Source: Streptococcus cristatus ATCC 51100
GTDB lineage: Bacteria; Bacillota; Bacilli; Lactobacillales; Streptococcaceae
NCBI RefSeq assembly: GCF_000222765.1
Contig: NZ_AFUE01000010.1
Location: 1-64,000 of the forward strand
Length of the DNA: 64,000 nucleotides
Direction: 5' to 3'
Below, in pieces: positions 26,963 to 39,528 of this stretch (the stretch's first letter is position 1; each line of letters opens with the position of its first letter). The notes under the pieces were generated by a model. The model was given only the letters and a program-made list of their open reading frames with translations. It had not been told where the DNA came from and searched no databases. The position numbers and the translations under genes were made by a program.

Positions 26963-27947
26963 AATTTTAGCGAAGAAAAGTAAAAGAAAACGACTTTGGA
27001 AGACAGTTGCCATCAGTAGTCTTGTCTCCTTAGCTTTATTGCTTTTACTAGGAAAGGGATTGATAGAATTAGCCTCTAGTAATGGTCGAAATTTGCAGAA
27101 AGAGTACGAAGTTATGTCGGAAATCGCCTACCCTAATGTTGACTATGACAGTCTTTACTACACTCAAAATTCTTTGTTTTCAGGAACCTTACATTCTGAT
27201 CGTTTCAAAGATTTAGATGGAGTGAAGGTGGCTTATCCTTCCTATGAGGGGAATTATTCACTCATAGGTGCTTTTAGAGATCCGACTGCGGAAGGGACTT
27301 ATTTGTCTCTCTCAGGAACCTATACGCGAACCCTGCGTCAAAAATATCCGGTCTTCTACAATATTAATGCCAAGGGGACAAAGGATAGTAATTCTATGCC
27401 TAAGGAGTTGGCTTCTGTTAAAGAAATGCCAAATCAATTGGTGGAAGTAGCTTTGACTTTTGATAAAGCTTATACCTATAAGGAAATCCAGAAGCTGATA
27501 CCGAACAACCTCAAGATTAACTGGTACTGGATTGGCAGCCAGTCAGAAGATGGTGAAAAAGGTATTGAGCTGTTTTCCGATCCCCAGTTCACCTATGGAG
27601 CTAACGCTAGTCTTCTCTTTACTTATGACTTAGATTTTAGGAAGAAGGCAAAAGAGGCTAAGAAAGAGCAGCAGACTTTCTTGGATTATCTGAAAAAGGC
27701 AGATAAAAATCTTTTCCCAAGTCTTAGTGGGTACAACATGTATAATGATGTTGAGGCCTATCTAAAGAAATTTGGTCAGTTAGATATTCGTGAAGCAGAA
27801 AATCGGGATCAATTAACTTTCTCCGGTGTCATCCTGACAGGAAAAGCTGAAAATTTCACTCAATTAGAAGGAAAAGAGTGGATTTATGCTTCGAGTATCG
27901 GTGCTTCCGTTCCCAATCAGCCTTACTATAAGCTAGATAAGGAATAA
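26949..27947 (+). CDS. Membrane-bound anti-sigma factor
   Basis: A 332-aa protein with a short basic cytoplasmic N-terminus, one membrane helix (about 20-40) and a large outside domain. It matches the layout of the sigma factor regulator N/C family. The start is an ATG overlapping the sigma gene end by 14 bp, so translation is coupled and the pair is stoichiometric. It would hold the ECF sigma at the membrane until a surface signal is felt. No protease gene is adjacent. Role inferred from architecture and context. Confidence 0.78.
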   Translation: METFEILAKKSKRKRLWKTVAISSLVSLALLLLLGKGLIELASSNGRNLQKEYEVMSEIAYPNVDYDSLYYTQNSLFSGTLHSDRFKDLDGVKVAYPSYEGNYSLIGAFRDPTAEGTYLSLSGTYTRTLRQKYPVFYNINAKGTKDSNSMPKELASVKEMPNQLVEVALTFDKAYTYKEIQKLIPNNLKINWYWIGSQSEDGEKGIELFSDPQFTYGANASLLFTYDLDFRKKAKEAKKEQQTFLDYLKKADKNLFPSLSGYNMYNDVEAYLKKFGQLDIREAENRDQLTFSGVILTGKAENFTQLEGKEWIYASSIGASVPNQPYYKLDKE

Positions 27948-27970
27948 TTGACAAAAAATGTGTAAAAGGC

Positions 27971-27998
27971 TTGCATTTTCAGTAAAATTTGATAAAAT
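27971..27998 (+). promoter_or_regulatory. tuf promoter
   Basis: TTGCAT (27971-27976) and TAAAAT (27993-27998), 16-bp spacer, with TGA before the -10. Confidence 0.65.
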
Positions 27999-28069
27999 AG
28001 TAAGGAAAGTTAGACTGTATTGCCTACTGTCTATCTATAAAATATATTTTATTGGAGGCTTTTACTCAA

Positions 28070-29266
<1,197 letters not shown>

Positions 29267-29307
29267 TTCGATTTCGTTCCCAGATAACAATTATAAAATC
29301 AGACACG

Positions 29308-29340
29308 AAAAGTCTCGCTTCGGCGGGGCTTTTTCTTTTT
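29308..29340 (+). terminator. tuf terminator
   Basis: AAAGTCTCGC, loop TTCG, GCGGGGCTTT, then a T-rich run. A tetraloop hairpin typical of strong terminators. Confidence 0.9.
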
Positions 29341-29405
29341 GAGAAAGCCTTTTTCTCGCAAACATGATATAATGTTTTTATATTTTGTTGTTGAAAAGAG
29401 ACGGT

Positions 29406-32400
29406 ATGAAATTACTTTATACGGACATCCGCAGTCCTTTGACGGCGCATTTGGCTAAGCAAGCTCAGGACTTAGCAGCGGATGGCAAGCGGGTCTTTTA
29501 TATAGCTCCCAACTCGCTTTCTTTTGAAAAGGAGAGAGCAGTTTTGGAGGCATTAGAAAATCACGCTTCTTTTGCTATTACGGTGACACGTTTTGCTCAG
29601 ATGGCTCGCTATTTTGTCCTTAATAATGTTCAAGATGGACAGCCCTTGGACGACATTGGTCTAGGTATGCTATTTTATCGGATTTTATCGGAAATGGATG
29701 ACCGAGAACTAAAGGTTTATGGGCGGATCAAGAAGGATGCACAATTTATCCAGCAACTGCTAGACCTTTATCATGAGCTTCAGACAGCCCAGATGACTTT
29801 TACGGATTTGAACTATCTAGAAGAGCCAGAGAAGCGCGAGGATTTACTCAAGATTTTCACGGCCTTTTCTGCTGCTCTTCAGGCAGGAAATTATGATGCG
29901 ACCTCTAAACTCACGATTTTTGCCCAGCATATTCTAGCTGGAGATTTGGATGGGGAATTGGCTAATCTCGCGCTGGTTATCGATGGCTTTACACGCTTCT
30001 CAGCAGAGGAGGAATATCTAGTAGATTTGCTGCATCGCAAGGGAGTGGAGATTGTCATTGGCGTTTATGCTAGTCAAAAAGCCTACCGGACATCCTTTCG
30101 TGAGGGCAATCTTTATCAGGCCAGCGTGGACTTTTTGCTCAAGCTGGCTCAAACCTATGAGGTCAAGCCAGTGTATCTAGCGGGAGATTCGATTCAGTCG
30201 GATGATGCCTTTGGCAAGATTTCCAAGATTTTAGAGAGTCGCTATGATTTTTCTGAAACCCATGTGGAATTGACTGCGGAGGATCGCTTTCACGTAGAGA
30301 TTTGGTCGGTGCGCAATCAAAAAGAAGAACTGGAATATGTGGCCAAGTCCATCCGTCAGCGGCTCCATGATGGCGCCCGCTACAAGGATATCCGGCTGCT
30401 TTTGGGTGATGTGGAGGCCTACCAGCTCCAGCTGAAGACCATTTTTGCCCAGTATCAAATTCCATTTTATTTAGGGCGGTCTGAGCCCATGTCCCAGCAT
30501 CCCTTGGTCCAGTTTTTAGAGTCACTGGAACGGTTGAAACGCTATAATTTTCAGACAGAAGATTTACTCAATCTCCTAAAAACTGGCCTTTATGGTAGCT
30601 TGCGTCAGGAGGGGCTGGATAGTTTTGAACAGTACCTTCGCTTTGCGGAAATTAAAGGAGCAGCCAAGCTGGGGAGAGATTTCACCATCAACCGTCAGGA
30701 GAAATTTGACCTAAAGCGGCTCAATGTCATGCGTCGCAGTCTTATCACGCCTCTGTTGGATTTTTTCAAATCTCGCAGTCAGACTGTGGCTGGTCTCTTG
30801 GATAAATTTACCAGCTTTATCAAAGAAGTTCGCTTGGATGACAATCTGATGGGGCTGCTGGAAGGTGCAAGCCAGCAGGAAGTGGAACGGCAGGAGGAGG
30901 TCTGGAAGACTTTTTGCCATGTCTTGGAGCAGCTTGCTCAGGTGTTTGATGGTAGCAAGCTCAAGATCGATGATTTTCTGGCTCTGATTCTGTCTGGTAT
31001 GCTTCTGGCTAAATACCGAGTTGTACCAGCGACAGTGGATGTGGTGACGGTTCAGTCCTATGATTTGATTGAGCCCATGGCTGCGCCTTATGTCTATGCC
31101 ATCGGGCTGACGCAGGAGCGCTTGCCCAAGTTAGCTCAAAATAAAAGTCTGCTCAGTGACGAAGAACGTCAGAAATTAAACCAAGCAACTGGGGACGAGT
31201 CAGAGTTGCAGGTAGCTAGCAGTGAAAATCTCAAGAAAAATCGCTTTGCAGCGCTATCCTTGCTTAATTCAGCGACAGAAGATTTGGTCTTGTCTGCTCC
31301 TGTCTTGACCAATGAAGTAGAGGATGCTATGTCTTCCTATTTGACGGAGCTGGAAATAGCGCCTATTTCCCTACCCATCATCAGCAAGCAACCACAGGCT
31401 AGTAGCGACGATATTGGGACTTATCGGGCTCTGTTGGCGCGCGTGATTGACCTCTATCAGGAGGATATTGACCGCGAATGGACACCGGAGGAGCAGACAT
31501 TCTGGGCGGTGGCCATCCGAGTTTTGCGTAAGAAATTGGTAGCTGAAGGGATTTCTATTCCCCAGATCAGCAAGGAGTTGAAAACGGAGCCTCTCAAGTC
31601 GGAAACCCTTCAGGCTCTGTATCCTTCAGAGCAGCCATTGAGATTATCAGCCTCTGCTCTCAATGAATACTTTAAAAACCAGTATGCCTATTTCCTTAAA
31701 TATGTCCTGCGGATACAGGAGGAGTGGACCATTCAGCCGGATGCGCGCAGTCACGGGATTTTCCTCCACCGAATCTTTGAAAAGGTTATGCAGGAGCACT
31801 TGGAGCAGGATTTCGACACTCGCTTGCATCGGGCTATGGAGGAGACTAGCTGGGAGGCTGAGTTTGAGTCTATCTATGGTGAAAATGGGGAGACCCAGTT
31901 TGCCCGCCGTTTGCTATTGGACACGGCTCAGGCCACTGGTCGTATCTTGGCTCAGTCGGATGGGCTGGAGGTCATCGGTGAGGAGACTGACTTTGGTCGG
32001 GGTGATCGGCCTTTCTTGCTTTTGGACAATGGCAGAGCTCTTCAAGTTAGCGGTAAGGTGGACCGAATTGATCGTCTGAAGGAGACGGGGAGTCTGGGAG
32101 TCGTGGATTACAAGTCTGGCGATACCAAATTCAGCTTTGAGAAGTTCTTTAATGGGCTTAATTCCCAGCTGCCGACCTACCTAGCAGCTATCCGAGAAAT
32201 GCCAGAATACCAAGAGGACAAGGGAATTTTCGGTGCCATGTACCTACAGATGACAGAGCCTCTAGCTAGCTTAAAGGAGACCAAGGCGCTGGACGAGGCA
32301 GTGAAACAGGTCATGAAAAGTCAGGTCTATAAAGGCCTCTTTCTGGCTGACCAAGCCAAGGACTTGGGCGCTAACTATGAGAAAAGCAAGGTTAATCTGC

Positions 32401-32693
32401 TGACTAAGGAAGAATTGAAAGTGATTCTGGCCTACAATGCCTATCTCTATCAGCAAGCAGCAGAAGGCATTTTAGCTGGTCGATTTGCCATCAATCCTTA
32501 TACAGAAAATGGGCGCAGCATTGCCCCTTACGTGGACCAGTTTAAGGCCATTACAGGATTTGAAGCCAATCTCCATCTGGGGCAGGCTAGACAGCTGACA
32601 AAGCTAAATCTTGAGCAGTACGAAAAACGACCGACAGGTGAGAAGCTACGGCAAGCCTGGCTAGAAAAAATCAAGGAGGAGTTGGATAAATGA
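29406..32693 (+). CDS. rexB: RexB, ATP-dependent helicase/nuclease subunit B (AddB type)
   Basis: Subunit of the RexAB double-strand-break repair nuclease, the streptococcal AddAB/RecBCD counterpart that loads RecA at Chi sites. The 1095-aa protein starts MKLLYTDIR and ends with a PD-(D/E)XK-type nuclease region ([13 protein letters not shown] about residue 900). It lacks the clear Walker A seen in B. subtilis AddB, as usual for RexB. The ATG at 29406 was preferred to an upstream in-frame codon at 29385. An extended -10 (TGATATAAT) ends at 29373. It overlaps rexA by 4 bp (ATGA). Confidence 0.92.
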   Translation: MKLLYTDIRSPLTAHLAKQAQDLAADGKRVFYIAPNSLSFEKERAVLEALENHASFAITVTRFAQMARYFVLNNVQDGQPLDDIGLGMLFYRILSEMDDRELKVYGRIKKDAQFIQQLLDLYHELQTAQMTFTDLNYLEEPEKREDLLKIFTAFSAALQAGNYDATSKLTIFAQHILAGDLDGELANLALVIDGFTRFSAEEEYLVDLLHRKGVEIVIGVYASQKAYRTSFREGNLYQASVDFLLKLAQTYEVKPVYLAGDSIQSDDAFGKISKILESRYDFSETHVELTAEDRFHVEIWSVRNQKEELEYVAKSIRQRLHDGARYKDIRLLLGDVEAYQLQLKTIFAQYQIPFYLGRSEPMSQHPLVQFLESLERLKRYNFQTEDLLNLLKTGLYGSLRQEGLDSFEQYLRFAEIKGAAKLGRDFTINRQEKFDLKRLNVMRRSLITPLLDFFKSRSQTVAGLLDKFTSFIKEVRLDDNLMGLLEGASQQEVERQEEVWKTFCHVLEQLAQVFDGSKLKIDDFLALILSGMLLAKYRVVPATVDVVTVQSYDLIEPMAAPYVYAIGLTQERLPKLAQNKSLLSDEERQKLNQATGDESELQVASSENLKKNRFAALSLLNSATEDLVLSAPVLTNEVEDAMSSYLTELEIAPISLPIISKQPQASSDDIGTYRALLARVIDLYQEDIDREWTPEEQTFWAVAIRVLRKKLVAEGISIPQISKELKTEPLKSETLQALYPSEQPLRLSASALNEYFKNQYAYFLKYVLRIQEEWTIQPDARSHGIFLHRIFEKVMQEHLEQDFDTRLHRAMEETSWEAEFESIYGENGETQFARRLLLDTAQATGRILAQSDGLEVIGEETDFGRGDRPFLLLDNGRALQVSGKVDRIDRLKETGSLGVVDYKSGDTKFSFEKFFNGLNSQLPTYLAAIREMPEYQEDKGIFGAMYLQMTEPLASLKETKALDEAVKQVMKSQVYKGLFLADQAKDLGANYEKSKVNLLTKEELKVILAYNAYLYQQAAEGILAGRFAINPYTENGRSIAPYVDQFKAITGFEANLHLGQARQLTKLNLEQYEKRPTGEKLRQAWLEKIKEELDK

Positions 32694-35600
32694 GACGGAT
32701 TCCCTTTTTAAACGAGCAGGATATCCTAGTCAAGCAAGCTGAGGAAGCTGCCTCTGACAAGCCTCAAAAGCGCACACCAGAGCAGATCCAGGCTATCTAC
32801 TCCTCTGGTCAGAATATTCTCGTTTCGGCTTCGGCTGGCTCTGGTAAGACCTATGTTATGGTTCAGCGGATCATTGACCAGATTCTCAGAGGTGTGGAGG
32901 TCAGCCAACTCTTCATCTCCACCTTTACTGTTAAGGCGGCAGGTGAGCTCAAAGAACGGCTGGAGAAGGAGATGAGTCTGGTAATTAAGGAGACGCAAGA
33001 TCAGGAACTCCGCCAGCATCTGGCTCAGCAGTTGGCTGAGATTGCCAATGCAGATATTGGTACCATGGATGCTTTTACCCAGAAAGTAGTCAATAAGTAC
33101 GGCTATTTGCTGGGGCTGGCACCGCATTTTCGGATTTTACAGTCGGCCAGTGAGCAGCTCATTCTGCAAAATGAAGTCTTTGACCAGCTTTTCGATACCT
33201 ACTATGAGAGTGATCAGCAGGAATTATTCAGTCGCTTGGTCAAAAATTTCACTGGTAAGCGCAAGGACATTTCTGGTTTCCGCCAGCAGATTTATAGTAT
33301 TTATAGCTTTCTCCAGTCTACCAGCAATCCACGGAAATGGTTGGAAGATACTTTTCTTCTAGGCTATGAAACCAGTGATTTTGGAGCAGAGCGGGAGCGA
33401 ATTCTCTCTGAGGCTAGGCAGTCTTTGCTGGATTTGGAAGATTTTTTCCAGAGCCATTTGGCTCATGAAGGTCAGGCATTTGCTGGGGCTAAGTATCAGG
33501 AAAATATTCAGGCAGCCTTAGATATCTTGGCTGAGCTGACAGAGCAGACTGGATCTGAACAGTTGCTAGACTTGATTCAGCGCTTTTTAGAATTGGCCAA
33601 GACCTCTAACCATCAGGCTTTTACTGCCCGAGTTGGTAAAAATGCAGACGAGCTCAAAAAAGAGATAGCCCAAGCCTATAATGAAGCCCGTAAGCCCTTG
33701 ATAGAGCGAATTAAAGAGCTGGATGTCCGCCTCTACCATCTGAACTTTATGGAGCAGCATCAATCGGAAGCTCTTCCTCTATTGGATTTGTTACGCGATT
33801 TTGTCCGAGATTTCTCACAAGCTTATTTGGAGCGCAAGGTAGCAGAAAATGCCTTTGAATTTGGTGATATCAGCCATTTTGCAATTGAGATTTTAGAAAA
33901 TTATCCAGAAGTGCGGCGTTTTTATCAAGATAAGTACCATGAGGTCATGGTCGATGAGTATCAAGACACCAACCATACTCAGGAGCGAATGCTGGAATTG
34001 CTGGCTCGAGAAAATAATCGCTTTATGGTTGGCGACATTAAGCAGTCCATCTATCGATTCCGTCAGGTAGATCCGCAGATTTTTAACGATAAATTTAAAC
34101 TCTATCAGGCCGATCCTAGTCAGGGCAAGCTGATTATCCTCAAGGAAAATTTCCGCAGTCACATCGAGGTGCTGGAAGCGACCAATGATGTCTTTAAACG
34201 ACTCATGGACGAGGAAATCGGCGAGATTGATTACAATGAGACCCACTACTTGGTGGCGGGAAATCCAGCCAAACGGGAGCCAAATCCAGCCAATCAAGCG
34301 GAATTTCTCCTTTATGATGGCAGTGCCGATAGCGAAGAAGAGGATTCTGACCAAGGTCTGCCCAGCATTTCAGCGGGTGAGGTGGCCTTGGTAATCAAAG
34401 AAATTATCCGACTTCATAATCAAGAAGGAGTGGATTTCAAGGATATTACCTTGCTGACAGCTTCGCGGACCCGCAATGATCTGATTTTGGCAGAGTTTGA
34501 CAGGCATCATATCCCGATTGTGCCTGATGACGGCGAGACCAATTATCTCCAGTCAGTAGAGGTTATGGTGATGCTGGATACCCTGCGGACCATTAACAAT
34601 CCTCTCAATGACTATGCCCTGACCGCTCTCCTAAAGTCGCCAATGTTTGACTTTGATGAGGATGAATTGGCTCGGCTAGCCTTGCAAGCCTCCAGTACCA
34701 AGTCTATGGAAAATCTCTACGAAAAGCTGAGGAATGCTCTGGCTGATCAAGGTCTGGGACCTCAGCTCATCCATGGTGAATTGCGTAAGAAACTGCAGCA
34801 CTTCCAGGAAACGCTGAATGACTGGCGCAGCTATTCCAAGACCCATTCTCTCTATGATTTAATCTGGAAGATTTATCAGGATCGTTTTTACTACGATATG
34901 GTCGGGGCTCTACCCAACGGTGAGCAGCGTCAAGCTAATCTCTATGCCCTGTCCTTGAGGGCCAACGACTATGAAAAGTCGAGTTTCAAGGGGCTATCCC
35001 GCTTTATCAGCATGATTGACAGAATTTTGAAAAATGAGCACGATTTGGCCAGTGTCCCCCTGGCTGCTCCGAAAAATGCGGTCCAGCTAGTGACTATTCA
35101 TAAGAGTAAGGGGCTGGAGTTCAAATATGTCTTTCTACTCAATATGGACAAGGCCTTCAACCGTCAGGATAGCAGCTCTGCTATTATCCTCAGCCGACAA
35201 AAGGGTATTGGAATCAAATATGTGGCTGATGTGGACCTTGAGGCTCAGGGTCCTCATGCGCCTAAGCAGATCCGTATTTCTATGGAGACCCTACCTTATC
35301 AGCAGAATGCCGAAGAACTCAAGCTGGCGAGCCTGTCTGAGCAGATGCGTCTGCTCTATGTGGCCATGACGCGGGCTGAAACCAAGCTCTATCTGGTCGG
35401 CAAGGGCAAGCAAGCTAAGCTCCAAGAGCGCAAGTGGGGGACTAGCCAAAATGGGCGCTTATCTAGCAGTCTTCGAAGCCAGCTGACTAATTTTCAGGAT
35501 TGGCTCTATGCTATCCAGTCTGTGTTTGGAAAGGAAAATCTGGCTTATCAAACCCGCTTTGTGACTGATCAGGAGCTGACAGACGAACAGATTGGCTTAG

Positions 35601-36361
35601 TAGAGCAGGTTGATCCTATTCCAGTAGATGATTTGACGGGCAACCGTCAGTCAGAAGATATCCGCCGAGCTCTGGATATCTTGGAGAATGTAGACCGGCT
35701 CAACAGTCTCTATCAAGCGGCTATTGAATTGCCTAGTGTCCGCACGCCCAGCCAAATCAAGAAGTTCTATGAGCCAGTTATGGACTCAGAAGGGCTGGAC
35801 ATTATGGATGCGCCTCGAAGCCATCAGACTCAGCTGACTTTTGATTTGCCTGATTTTGGTAAGAAGAAGCAAGTCACGGGAGCCCAAATAGGTTCTGCTG
35901 TTCATGAACTCATGCAACGGATTCCGCTGGATCGTCCTATTACTAAGACTAGCATTCGTCAAGCCTTGGCTCAGGTTCAGGTAGATGCGGCAGTCAAGAA
36001 AGAGATTGATTTAGCGAAGATTGAGGCCTTTTTCGCTACAGAACTAGGTCAGCTAATCCAGCATCAGTCCAATCATCTCCATCGGGAAGCACCTTTTGCC
36101 ATGCTCAAGCAGGATCCAGCAAGTGGTCAAGACTTTGTCGTTCGGGGAATCTTGGATGGCTACCTGCTCTTTGATGATCACATTGTCCTCTTTGACTATA
36201 AGACTGACCGCTATCATGATCCGGCAGAGTTGGTGGAGCGTTACCGAGCTCAGCTGGACCTCTATGCTGAAGCACTCAGCCGTTCCTATGGTCTTAGCCA
36301 AGTAGACAAATATTTGATTCTACTAGGAGGGACTGAACTGCAGGTGGTCAAGGTGGACTAG
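32690..36361 (+). CDS. rexA: RexA, ATP-dependent helicase/nuclease subunit A (AddA type)
   Basis: UvrD-family helicase plus nuclease that powers RexAB resection. The 1223-aa protein has Walker [10 protein letters not shown] (46-54), DEYQDTN, the other superfamily 1 motifs, and a C-terminal nuclease with DYKTDR about residue 1170. Translation is coupled to rexB through the ATGA overlap. It ends at a long nested hairpin before cpoA. Intact, so recombinational repair and transformation support are expected. Confidence 0.94.
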   Translation: MRRIPFLNEQDILVKQAEEAASDKPQKRTPEQIQAIYSSGQNILVSASAGSGKTYVMVQRIIDQILRGVEVSQLFISTFTVKAAGELKERLEKEMSLVIKETQDQELRQHLAQQLAEIANADIGTMDAFTQKVVNKYGYLLGLAPHFRILQSASEQLILQNEVFDQLFDTYYESDQQELFSRLVKNFTGKRKDISGFRQQIYSIYSFLQSTSNPRKWLEDTFLLGYETSDFGAERERILSEARQSLLDLEDFFQSHLAHEGQAFAGAKYQENIQAALDILAELTEQTGSEQLLDLIQRFLELAKTSNHQAFTARVGKNADELKKEIAQAYNEARKPLIERIKELDVRLYHLNFMEQHQSEALPLLDLLRDFVRDFSQAYLERKVAENAFEFGDISHFAIEILENYPEVRRFYQDKYHEVMVDEYQDTNHTQERMLELLARENNRFMVGDIKQSIYRFRQVDPQIFNDKFKLYQADPSQGKLIILKENFRSHIEVLEATNDVFKRLMDEEIGEIDYNETHYLVAGNPAKREPNPANQAEFLLYDGSADSEEEDSDQGLPSISAGEVALVIKEIIRLHNQEGVDFKDITLLTASRTRNDLILAEFDRHHIPIVPDDGETNYLQSVEVMVMLDTLRTINNPLNDYALTALLKSPMFDFDEDELARLALQASSTKSMENLYEKLRNALADQGLGPQLIHGELRKKLQHFQETLNDWRSYSKTHSLYDLIWKIYQDRFYYDMVGALPNGEQRQANLYALSLRANDYEKSSFKGLSRFISMIDRILKNEHDLASVPLAAPKNAVQLVTIHKSKGLEFKYVFLLNMDKAFNRQDSSSAIILSRQKGIGIKYVADVDLEAQGPHAPKQIRISMETLPYQQNAEELKLASLSEQMRLLYVAMTRAETKLYLVGKGKQAKLQERKWGTSQNGRLSSSLRSQLTNFQDWLYAIQSVFGKENLAYQTRFVTDQELTDEQIGLVEQVDPIPVDDLTGNRQSEDIRRALDILENVDRLNSLYQAAIELPSVRTPSQIKKFYEPVMDSEGLDIMDAPRSHQTQLTFDLPDFGKKKQVTGAQIGSAVHELMQRIPLDRPITKTSIRQALAQVQVDAAVKKEIDLAKIEAFFATELGQLIQHQSNHLHREAPFAMLKQDPASGQDFVVRGILDGYLLFDDHIVLFDYKTDRYHDPAELVERYRAQLDLYAEALSRSYGLSQVDKYLILLGGTELQVVKVD

Positions 36362-36403
36362 TCTGCTTGTGAACGGAATAAATCCCAGCAAGAAAGGATA
36401 TTA

Positions 36404-36479
36404 CTAAGGGAAATGCTTAGTGGAAGGATAGGTACATGAATTAAGTACTAATCTTCCCTTGGCGTTTCCTTTTTTTGCT
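36404..36479 (+). terminator. Nested terminator after rexA
   Basis: An outer stem (AAGGGAAATGC with GCGTTTCCTTT) encloses an inner stem (GGAAGGATAGGTAC with GTACTAATCTTCC) and ends in seven T. Imperfect pairing but terminator-like overall. Confidence 0.55.
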
Positions 36480-36488
36480 TCTTTTGGG

Positions 36489-36494
36489 TATAAT
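36489..36494 (+). promoter_or_regulatory. cpoA -10 box directly before the start codon
   Basis: TATAAT ends seven bases before the ATG at 36502, so a transcript from it would start at or one base before the ATG. The -35 region is weak. Confidence 0.5.
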
Positions 36495-36501
36495 AGAAGA
36501 T

Positions 36502-37500
36502 ATGAAAGTATTACTATATCTAGAAGGAAAGTCTGTTTTAGAAAAATCAGGTATCGGCCGTGCCTTGCAGCATCAAATGCATGCACTGGATCTGGCAGGA
36601 ATTCCTTATACCACAGATGTTTTAGGAGATTATGATGTCGTGCACATCAACACTTACGGACCTCGTAGTTTACTTCTTCTTCACGCGGCTAAGCGGGGAG
36701 GCAAAAAAGTAATCATGCACGGACATTCGACCAAAGAAGACTTTGAAAATTCTTTTATTGGCTCCAATCTTTTTGCGCCCTTATTTGGCAAATATCTAGC
36801 GCACATGTATAAAATGGCGGACTTTATCATTACTCCGTCTGAGTATTCAAAAAAATTGATTGAGTCCTACGGTGTGACGACACCCATCATGGCTGTCTCA
36901 AACGGCATTGACCTGTCGAAATACAAGAAAGATGAACGCAAGGAAGAAGTCTTTAAAAAACATTTTCAGATTGCAGAGGGACAGAAAGTCGTAATTTGTG
37001 CCGGCCTTTATTTCAGACGAAAAGGAATCGAAGACTTTGTCGAAGTAGCTCGCAGAATGCCAGATGTCCGCTTTATCTGGCTGGGCTCTATCAATCTCTG
37101 GATTATTCCGCGCAAGATTCGAAATCTTGTCCTTTATAATCATCCTGAAAACGTAGAATTTCCGGGTTATTTCAAAGGTGCAGTTTTCCAAGGAGCCATG
37201 TCAGGCAGCGATGCCTTCTTTTTCCCGTCTTATGAAGAGACTGAAGGGATTGTGGTCTTAGAAGCGCTGGCCAGCGGCCAACACGTAGTTCTGCGTGATA
37301 TTCCTGTTTATAATGGCTGGATTGATGAGGAGTCGGCGGAGCTTTGTCATAATGTAGATGAGTTTGTCGAATCGCTGCGTAAGGTTCTTGACGGAAAAGT
37401 AGATAAACGTGAAGCAGGCTATCGTGTTGCGGAGAGTCGCTCCATTGATGACGTCGCGCTTCAATTAGTCAAGGCTTACCAAACAGTTTTGGAGATGTGA
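36502..37500 (+). CDS. cpoA: CpoA, glycosyltransferase of glycolipid synthesis
   Basis: A 332-aa GT-B glycosyltransferase of family GT4. It adds the second sugar to monoglucosyl-diacylglycerol (alpha-galactosyl-glucosyl-DAG synthase in pneumococcus). Its C-terminal nucleotide-sugar motif is ETEGIVVLEALASG (EX7E). The start ATG 36502 gives MKVLLYLEGK. No Shine-Dalgarno is seen and the -10 box is only 7 bp away, so the mRNA may be leaderless. It is followed after one base by the first-step glucosyltransferase gene. In pneumococcus cpoA changes affect beta-lactam susceptibility and competence; here that is only an expectation. Confidence 0.85.
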   Translation: MKVLLYLEGKSVLEKSGIGRALQHQMHALDLAGIPYTTDVLGDYDVVHINTYGPRSLLLLHAAKRGGKKVIMHGHSTKEDFENSFIGSNLFAPLFGKYLAHMYKMADFIITPSEYSKKLIESYGVTTPIMAVSNGIDLSKYKKDERKEEVFKKHFQIAEGQKVVICAGLYFRRKGIEDFVEVARRMPDVRFIWLGSINLWIIPRKIRNLVLYNHPENVEFPGYFKGAVFQGAMSGSDAFFFPSYEETEGIVVLEALASGQHVVLRDIPVYNGWIDEESAELCHNVDEFVESLRKVLDGKVDKREAGYRVAESRSIDDVALQLVKAYQTVLEM

Positions 37501-37501
37501 T

Positions 37502-38815
37502 ATGCGGATTGGTCTTTTTACAGATACCTATTTTCCTCAGGTTTCCGGGGTGGCGACGAGCATTCGCACCCTCAAGACTGAGCTAGAGAAACTAGGTCAC
37601 AAAGTCTTTATTTTTACTACGACGGACAAGGATGTCAATCGTTATGAAGATTGGCAGATTATCCGTATTCCCAGCGTGCCTTTCTTCGCTTTTAAGGATC
37701 GGCGCGTGGCTTATCGTGGCTTTTCCAATGCTTTAGAAATTGCTCGCCAGTATCAGTTGGACATTATTCATACCCAGACAGAGTTTTCGCTGGGTCTCTT
37801 GGGCATCTGGATTGCCAAGGAACTACGGATTCCAGTGGTTCATACCTACCATACCCAATATGAGGATTATGTGCATTATCTTGCCAAGGGCATGGTGATT
37901 CGTCCGAGTATGGTCAAGTACATCGTGCGTGGTTTCATGAGCGATTTGGATGGTGTCGTTTGTCCTTCTGAGATTGTTTATGACCTTTTGGTTGGTTATA
38001 AAATCAAGGCGGAAAAACGGGTCATTCCAACAGGAATCGACTTGGCCAAATTTGAGCGCCCAGAACTCTCACGGGAAGACATCAAGAAACTACGCTTTAA
38101 GCTGGGAATAGCAGAAGATGAAGTCATGCTGCTCAGTTTATCAAGAATTTCCTACGAGAAAAATATCCAAGCGATTGTTGAAGCACTACCGATGGTTTTG
38201 GAAGAAAATGCCAAGGTGAAGTTGGTCATTGTCGGAGATGGGCCTTATGCTGAGGACTTAAAAGCCTTGGTAGCCCAGCTTCATATTGAGGATTCAGTCA
38301 TTTTTACAGGAATGATTGCGCCGAGCGATACGGCTCTCTACTATAAGGCAGCAGATTTCTTTATTTCGGCTTCAACCAGTGAGACGCAGGGGCTGACTTA
38401 TCTGGAAAGTCTAGCCAGCGGTACCCCCATCATCGCCCATGGCAATCCTTATCTGGACAATGTAATCAGCGATAAAACCTTTGGTACGCTTTATTACGAG
38501 AGTCGGGATTTGGCGGGAGCTATTTTGGAGGCCATTTTGGCAACACCAGATATGGACGAGAAAAAGCTAGCCGATAAATTATACGAGATTTCCGCTGAGA
38601 ATTTTGGTCGTCGTATCTATGAATTCTATTTGGATTTGACCATTAGCAAGGATTTTCATAATGATCTCAATCCTGAAGAAACGATGGCCAAACGCTTAGC
38701 CAAGACAATTGTCTATTTACCAGGAAAAATCATGTCACTGCCGGTCAACAGCTCAACTAGGATGATAAAAGCATCTAAGAAGCAGATTAAGAATATTCGG
38801 AAATATTGGGAATAA
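37502..38815 (+). CDS. 1,2-diacylglycerol 3-alpha-glucosyltransferase
   Basis: A 437-aa GT4 glycosyltransferase that moves glucose from UDP-glucose to diacylglycerol, giving the non-bilayer lipid GlcDAG at the inner membrane leaflet. It starts MRIGLFTDTYFPQVSG, typical of the monoglucosyl-DAG synthase family. It has the EX7E motif in SETQGLTYLESLASG and a basic C-terminus for membrane binding. It lies 1 bp after cpoA and makes the substrate CpoA uses, so the pair forms the membrane glycolipid pathway. Confidence 0.88.
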   Translation: MRIGLFTDTYFPQVSGVATSIRTLKTELEKLGHKVFIFTTTDKDVNRYEDWQIIRIPSVPFFAFKDRRVAYRGFSNALEIARQYQLDIIHTQTEFSLGLLGIWIAKELRIPVVHTYHTQYEDYVHYLAKGMVIRPSMVKYIVRGFMSDLDGVVCPSEIVYDLLVGYKIKAEKRVIPTGIDLAKFERPELSREDIKKLRFKLGIAEDEVMLLSLSRISYEKNIQAIVEALPMVLEENAKVKLVIVGDGPYAEDLKALVAQLHIEDSVIFTGMIAPSDTALYYKAADFFISASTSETQGLTYLESLASGTPIIAHGNPYLDNVISDKTFGTLYYESRDLAGAILEAILATPDMDEKKLADKLYEISAENFGRRIYEFYLDLTISKDFHNDLNPEETMAKRLAKTIVYLPGKIMSLPVNSSTRMIKASKKQIKNIRKYWE

Positions 38816-38851
38816 ACTTTCTCATAAGGCCTAATGAACGGAGGTGCTCTT

Positions 38852-39217
38852 ATGAAAGTCAATAAAAAAGAAATTTTCTTTTTGCTCCCCCTTTTCTTTT
38901 TCTATTTTGTCTTTTATATACTGTTACGATATGTGCCCATGGATTCCATCTTAAGTAAGGGGCTGGTAGTTGGAAATGTTCTCATCTACTCTCCTCTTGC
39001 GACCCTGTTGGTGTCCTTGCTCTATGCAGCTTTTTATGGGTTTTCTCTGCGCTTTTCTTTCTTGGTTGCTCTCTTATTTTTCCTGACTATTTTCACCTTT
39101 GGGGAGTGGATTCCTCTTTATCATGCCGCCTATTTCCTATGCTCACTAGCTGGAAATGGTTTAGGACACTTGATTTATCTATTTAGTAGGAAAAATAGCA
39201 GAGCTGAAAACCAATAA
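38852..39217 (+). CDS. Small membrane protein, unknown function
   Basis: A 121-aa, very hydrophobic protein with about four membrane segments and a basic, polar end (SRKNSRAENQ). The start is ATG 38852 after GGAGGTG; a longer reading from 38834 lacks a site. It lies 36 bp after the glucosyltransferase gene and may belong to the glycolipid operon. Not recognised. Confidence 0.65.
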   Translation: MKVNKKEIFFLLPLFFFYFVFYILLRYVPMDSILSKGLVVGNVLIYSPLATLLVSLLYAAFYGFSLRFSFLVALLFFLTIFTFGEWIPLYHAAYFLCSLAGNGLGHLIYLFSRKNSRAENQ

Positions 39218-39223
39218 AAGTTC

Positions 39224-39251
39224 TTGCAAATTTTTTCAATCGTGCTATAAT
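39224..39251 (+). promoter_or_regulatory. Promoter of the T-box leader
   Basis: TTGCAA (39224-39229) and TATAAT (39246-39251), 16-bp spacer, with TGC before the -10. Confidence 0.75.
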
Positions 39252-39257
39252 AATTTT

Positions 39258-39464
39258 TAGAGACATATCACCTGCAGAAAATCTTTTAGAGAGCGCGTGG
39301 AGCTGGAAATCGCGTAGAGGATGCAGTTGGGACTACTCTACTGGCTTTTATGAAAACATAAAACGGTGGCTACGTTAGAGCCAATCAGAGGTGTAGGTCT
39401 TTTTGACTTGCATAAATGAAGGTGGAACCACGTTACGACGTCCTTTCGAGGATGTCGTTTTTTT
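39258..39464 (+). promoter_or_regulatory. T-box riboswitch, threonine type
   Basis: The leader shows a Stem I region (GAGAGCGCGTGGAGCTGG and after), a stretch with a Thr codon (GGGACTACTC) where the specifier is expected, and the conserved T-box AAGGTGGAACCACG near 39418-39432. The terminator is ACGACGTCCT, loop TTCG, AGGATGTCGT with a T-run (39435-39464). Uncharged tRNA(Thr) would pair with the T-box and favour the antiterminator. The next gene is a small membrane protein; thrS follows at 39998. The specifier choice is inferred. Confidence 0.88.
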
Positions 39465-39528
39465 ATATGGAGAATAGTTACGACAAAGTTAAAATGAATT
39501 TAGCTAAGAGCTGAATGAGGTGATAGAT

